Source: Aptenodytes patagonicus (Eukaryota; Chordata; Aves; Sphenisciformes; Spheniscidae). From it: a stretch of DNA of 64,000 nt. The stretch spans positions 28,961,746-29,025,745 of the forward strand of contig NC_134951.1 of assembly GCF_965638725.1 (NCBI RefSeq), read 5' to 3'. Shown here piece after piece: positions 59,466 through 64,000 of this stretch. How positions within the stretch are numbered: the first letter of the stretch is position 1; each line of letters begins with the position of its first letter. Made by a program: the position numbers and the translations under genes. The notes under the pieces were generated by a model, which saw nothing but the letters and a program-made list of their open reading frames with translations, was not told the origin of the DNA and ran no database searches.

Positions 59466-61756
59466 ACATAGGAACCATATAGAAACTGTTTTTATACTTT
59501 CTATATGTAATGTCTCCCTACAAAGTTTCATAAGCATTAATGATCTATGACATAATTATGTATCCATTACCATGGTACAACCAATAAATCTCTTTGTAGA
59601 TGGGCTCTGCTAGAAAATTATTTCACATTTAGCCTGCTAGCGATTCATTTCACGCATCACTTCTCAGTTACGTGTTCTGAAGAACAGTATAAAACAAGCA
59701 TCAATTATTATTTTGATGTATCTAGTCAATCTGAACTCAGTAATGTACGCTTAAATACTGTCCATCCTTTGGTTGACACTTTAAGTGACTTCAGTCAACA
59801 AAATGAAAGCTTTAGTGCATAGCTGAGAGGAACATGAGAAAGCGCTCCTTGCAAATGGACAGCATTAGTAATTATAATCTCATTTTGTGCCATTATACAA
59901 AAAGGGACTTACTAATAGTTTTTTGCAATAATGATTTGACAGAATTGGCCATGGTACCAAAACCAACCAGCACTGCGAAGACCAAAGCTCATATATTAAG
60001 ATAATAATTTTGAGGCTCCATGTCTCTCATCCAGTAAACCACTCTTTTCTTAATGGGCCAGAAAAGGGTCAAGGAGCAAAGCCTTGTGTTTTGCTATTGC
60101 ATAATCTAATTTTTTTTTTTTTAAAAGGGAGAACTAAATGTCTGATGGTGAGATTTTTATCTCCATGGGATTTGGTATCAACCTTTAGGACAAGCTAGAT
60201 TCCTGCTTGGACATCAGATCATTAACAGATTAATAAATCTTATCAAGAAGCCTGGAACAAGGTATATTTCATTTAATCAGGCTATTTTTATTTAATTGAT
60301 TCCTTTTGCTATGAGTCAGTTGGAAAAGTCAATGGGTATTTTGCCCAAGGAAAGACTGTACTGAAAGCCTAAGTCTAAGGTGCACAGAAATGTAAAGTGA
60401 AATGCATGATTTCTCCTCCTTATTCCAAAGAACTGTGTTGTTTCAAAAGAATAATCACCTTCTTCATGAAAAAAGCTACCCCAAAGCACGTATGAACAGT
60501 TCAAAACAGAGTCCACTTGTACAACGGACACTTGTGATTAAACCTTTTCTAAACAGGTGTCGGACATCTACCCAGAACTCCCTAAGAAGCACATGAAAGC
60601 AGATAAACATTACAGTGAACTCTGTAAGGTACTGAATATGATATAACAGTGCTCAGGGGATGCACAATTCAGAAACAAGTTCCATGATCCTTTTATGTCA
60701 AAGAACTCTGTCGGCATGCGTGCCACACTGAACTGCAACCGACAGACAAGTAATAAGCTCCCCAATAACTCAGATCATTCTATTTCAGACATCAGGCTTT
60801 TCAATTTCTTTCTGCAGTAGTTTAAATACAAACCACACGTGTTGCAGTTTTGGCAGCTCTTCATGTGTTCTCCTTTGAGCTTGACTCTCAAAGTCTATGT
60901 CTAAGTTAAAGGTAAAGTCACTGTATTGCTTGAGTTAGAACAAACTCATTATGCCACATTTCCAGAACAATGATGACCAACAGGAAGACCAAAGAGCACA
61001 TTTTTTCAAGAAGGCAGCATTACTTGGTTCCCAGGAATACAATAATCAAGATGTCAACCAAGCCAGGGATACTATATGTGTGCTCTTCAAGTGTGGATGC
61101 TCACTGGTAAGGTTCATTAAAGGGCAGCTCAGTGCAGATAAGCCGCTTTGCCCTCTCCTCCAAGAACAGGGCTGGAAATAAAAATGACTGTGAAGCCTGC
61201 TAGCCAGTAACAGTTTTTGTACAATTTTGAAATATATTAAGTGGATACCTGAGAAATAGTAATGTCCTGTGCTTGGGCTTCAAACACCACAATTTTTTCT
61301 ACTTTGAAGCCGGAAAAATTGACAAGAAATTAATAAGCACTATGAACCAAATCCAAAGCACTGTGAAAAAAGCTGAGGTCCACTCAGTCTTTCCACTGTA
61401 GAGCTGATCAGCCTTCTGGGGCAATGCCTACAGTAATGATTTTTTTGTGGTTACTGAGGCAGAGCAATGACTCAAAGCAGTTGCTACTGAGCTCCTCATA
61501 GCTCCAGGTAGGGAGAGGGGGGTTATTCAAATTCCTGTCAAATACACAAACCAGTTCTACTCTAAATTGCTAGTGAAGACAACATCATTCATGTTATGTG
61601 TCAAGCCATGTTAAAGCATTGAGTTTGCAAAACCTACTATTTGCTCCCAATATTTTATTGTACAGCACAAGTAATTGTCATGTATGTATCGTATGTTTTC
61701 TAGAAAAATAATTTTGTTTTCCTTAAAGCCTTAAGTAGAAAGTAAAAATATCTTAC

Positions 61757-61882
61757 TGTATTGACCCCCAGACCGTTAAGCATGTATATCACATCTTCTG
61801 TGGCTACATTTCCAGTAGAACCTTTTGCATAGGGACAACCACCCAGTCCTGCAACCGATGAATCCACTACAGCAACTCCCAT
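61757..61882 (-). CDS. HMGCLL1: HMGCLL1 penultimate coding exon: catalytic loop
   Basis: A 126-nt exon of 42 codons, phase 0 at both ends. The minus-strand acceptor is atcttccag, and the donor follows ACA|gtaaga. It reads [20 protein letters not shown] then [31 protein letters not shown] is the HMG-CoA lyase signature, with the glycine-rich flexible loop and the Cys that acts in catalysis. The enzyme splits 3-hydroxy-3-methylglutaryl-CoA into acetyl-CoA and acetoacetate. Sequence here cannot alone separate HMGCL from HMGCLL1; the last exon and neighbours do. The other exons must lie right of the window. Confidence 0.95.
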
Positions 61883-64000
61883 CTGGAAGATAACAACACA
61901 AAAATGCAACATCAGCACAGAGTATTATTTATAATTATTCATTAATAGCAGGCTATACATATTAGTTACCATGGATAAAAAACACATTTCTCCACAAATG
62001 GATTTGTTTCTTGGAGGACATTCCTTATAATGGTGTTAGTCCTGACATCTTTATAAGGTAAGACTCTTCAAACACAGGATGTGGAACAGAGAACTAACGG
62101 TCCATTACATGTGATTTTGGCAGATAAGATGATTGCTGTTTTAGAGCCAGAGTTTTATGTCTTTTCTCTCTTTATCTCTCTACATGTTGTTTTTAAGTAG
62201 CCTGCATCTATTCCTGCAAAGGCTTACATGCAATCAAACACAATCGATGCGTTTATTCAAATGTAATTTTAAGCATATGTATAAGTCTTTGCAAGTTGGA
62301 AGTCTTAATATTAGCATCTGATTTACGTGTCATCCAAAAGATTTTGGGACATCTACCCTCTAAAATGTGTTTTATATTAATGGCTATTCTTCCACAAAGA
62401 ACTTCCCTCCTAGCATTTTCTCTCTTCTCATTTTCTTTGCTTTCCTCTTTATTAGAGATCATGAAACCACCACGTAAATAATTTTTTTGTTCTTGTTTTA
62501 CAGGAAGACTACAAGGTATTTTCACCCAAATGGAACACCACAATGTAAGGAAGAATTAAATTTTGGCAGATCTGTTAAAGAGTTCATGAGTTTAAATCAA
62601 CTGGAAGTAAAAGTTTAAAGAACTTTATCCTGGTGAGTCTGACGCATTGTTTACCGTATTCACCAGTCTAGAAGAAAATACAACCCCCAAAATAGCAAAT
62701 TTCACACCCTAGCACGGTCCTGGAGCAGCATTCAAAAGCCTAGTTTTTAAGATGCTTAGAATAACTGAATAGCTTGGATATCATGGAAGTTCTCCATAGA
62801 TATAGGTTCCGATCTTTGAATATTTTTAAGGGAGTACTTGATGCACAGTGTTAAGCCTTCTCATTTAAATTAAGACTTGAAAAAACAGCCAGCTGTCATA
62901 AATTCATAATTCTCTGATTTTTATTTTCTTCCTACTGTATCCAAGCTCCTTCTCTCTCCTGATCCTCTCTCAGCATATTCATGATAAAGAAGAGTAAACC
63001 AGTTATCAACTCTGCCCAACAGGTAATATTAAATTTCCTATGGGATAAAGCCTTCCCTACGAGATTGGTCAGGGAGGGAAAGGAACCAAGCCTGTGATTT
63101 CCACTGACTTTAGTGAGCTCTTGCACCCTCTTCTTTCTGTGATTAGATTTTTAAATAAAGCTGAAATTGGGAAGCATTTTTTTCTGTTTTAACCTGTTAG
63201 GTATGTGATCCAGGACACTGGGTCTCCCTTGTTAGAGAAACCTCTTCAGAATTTCCCTTGAAGAAGATTAGATCCCTTTGGAGGCATTCAGGCTCTAGAG
63301 ATAATCAGAAGCAGGCAATGATATTAGGCAGAGAAGTCATCACATCTTCAAAGACACCAGCTTCTCTCTACCTTAGGCACATAGAGGGTTCTCCTCCCCC
63401 TAGGGCTAATTTAGGCAGACATACACCAAAAGTTTAGAAGAAGTCAGGCAGACTGAATCAGGGTGCAATCACAGCTCAAATTCAGGACAGGAGTTCCTGT
63501 GCAGAGATAAGTTTTCAATACTCCAACTTTGACTTTGGGTCCAGAGAGATTCAGAGGTTAAACCATGCCTGTTACTCACATTTGCAAGTCAGTAAGATCA
63601 GTTTAGAGGCCTGACTGCATGGCAAGCTGATTTCTGTTGCTCTCTTTCTGAGGGACCTACCTGTCCCCACAGGCTAAGCTGGGAGCCTGCGCTTCTCCTT
63701 CACAGCCACACGTACCACTAGCTGGCAAGGTAGGCAAAAGATGATGTCCTGCATGTTGCAGTTGCTAAGTCCCCTTTCCAAATATACCCATCAGTGTTTT
63801 TTTTTTTTACTTCTGAAATAAACTTCCCTAATGTTTGGTTGTATTTGCTTCTAGTTTTGACAGTGCTTTCCATAGTTTTATCATTGGCCTTACAGGCTCT
63901 TCGAAGTTCCAACATTTCTGGAGGGCAATAATAAAGCTTTGTCCCAGGTCCTATTCTCAGGCAGGGAACATTATCTTGAGCTAGGTAGCTGCTCAAAGCC
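61883..64000 (-). other. HMGCLL1: HMGCLL1 intron (continues past the window)
   Basis: I looked for the preceding HMG-CoA lyase exon (expected to contain the HCHDTYGQ motif) and did not find it up to 64000. Minus-strand ORFs at 62253-62543, 62932-63126 and 63718-63996 resemble nothing I know and have no matching splice context. Confidence 0.7.

Larger units (their letters stand above)
57392..61756 (-). other. HMGCLL1: HMGCLL1 intron before the last exon
   Basis: GT-AG intron of 4.4 kb on the minus strand. It contains a short 'agaccaag' repeat (about 58330-58375) and a possible MIR-like fragment. No extra exon identified. Confidence 0.75.

Noticed and set aside
63718-63996. Minus-strand ORF of 92 codons considered as a further HMGCLL1 exon
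   Set aside because: It lacks HMG-CoA lyase motifs (no HCHDTYGQ or NPVK-type sequence) and has no suitable splice sites at the expected phase.
1-64000. CRISPR arrays, bacterial operons, phage or novel defence systems
   Set aside because: The window is vertebrate nuclear DNA with split genes and LINE/ERV repeats. No regular spaced repeat array or prokaryotic gene cluster is present.

Overview
The window is vertebrate nuclear DNA and almost certainly from a bird. Its dispersed repeats are mostly CR1-type LINEs, including tails ending in the ATTCTATGATT motif, plus one endogenous retrovirus with an ERVL-like pol. Gene order is HCRTR2 > GFRAL > < HMGCLL1, which as I recall is also the order on human chromosome 6p12. 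I cannot name the species.

Layout. (1) 1-9071, + strand: the 3' half of HCRTR2 (orexin/hypocretin receptor 2), with the exons for intracellular loop 3/TM6, TM7 and the C-terminal tail. The tail has two possible ends: read-through to a stop at 7239, or splicing to an extra exon at 8878-9071. (2) 9072-14505: HCRTR2 3' UTR and intergenic DNA, ending in a CpG island at the GFRAL promoter. (3) 14506-47212, + strand: a complete GFRAL gene (GDNF-family receptor alpha-like, the GDF15 co-receptor) in ten coding exons predicting 552 residues. Its 12.7-kb intron 2 holds several CR1 copies, one with a long reverse-transcriptase ORF, and an antisense ERV. (4) 47213-57277: intergenic, between the convergent 3' ends of GFRAL and HMGCLL1, with a 1.2-kb CR1. 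(5) 57278-64000, - strand: the last two coding exons of HMGCLL1 (HMG-CoA lyase-like 1) and flanking introns.

Main observation. The avian GFRAL model has four cysteine-rich GDNF-receptor-type domains. As I recall it, mammalian GFRAL (about 394 residues) has three. The additional domain lies wholly in one phase 1-1 exon (31929-32363), has ten cysteines spaced like domain 1 of GFR-alpha-1, and is followed by an acidic linker. A second point is the spliced 64-residue HCRTR2 tail, which would give a receptor of about 501 residues, longer than the mammalian protein.

The three genes are neighbours by conserved synteny and nothing in the sequence links them functionally. HCRTR2 and GFRAL are both neural receptors controlling arousal/feeding and appetite/nausea; HMGCLL1 is a metabolic enzyme. 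Exon boundaries come from reading frame, splice sites and remembered family sequences, with no alignment or transcript data.
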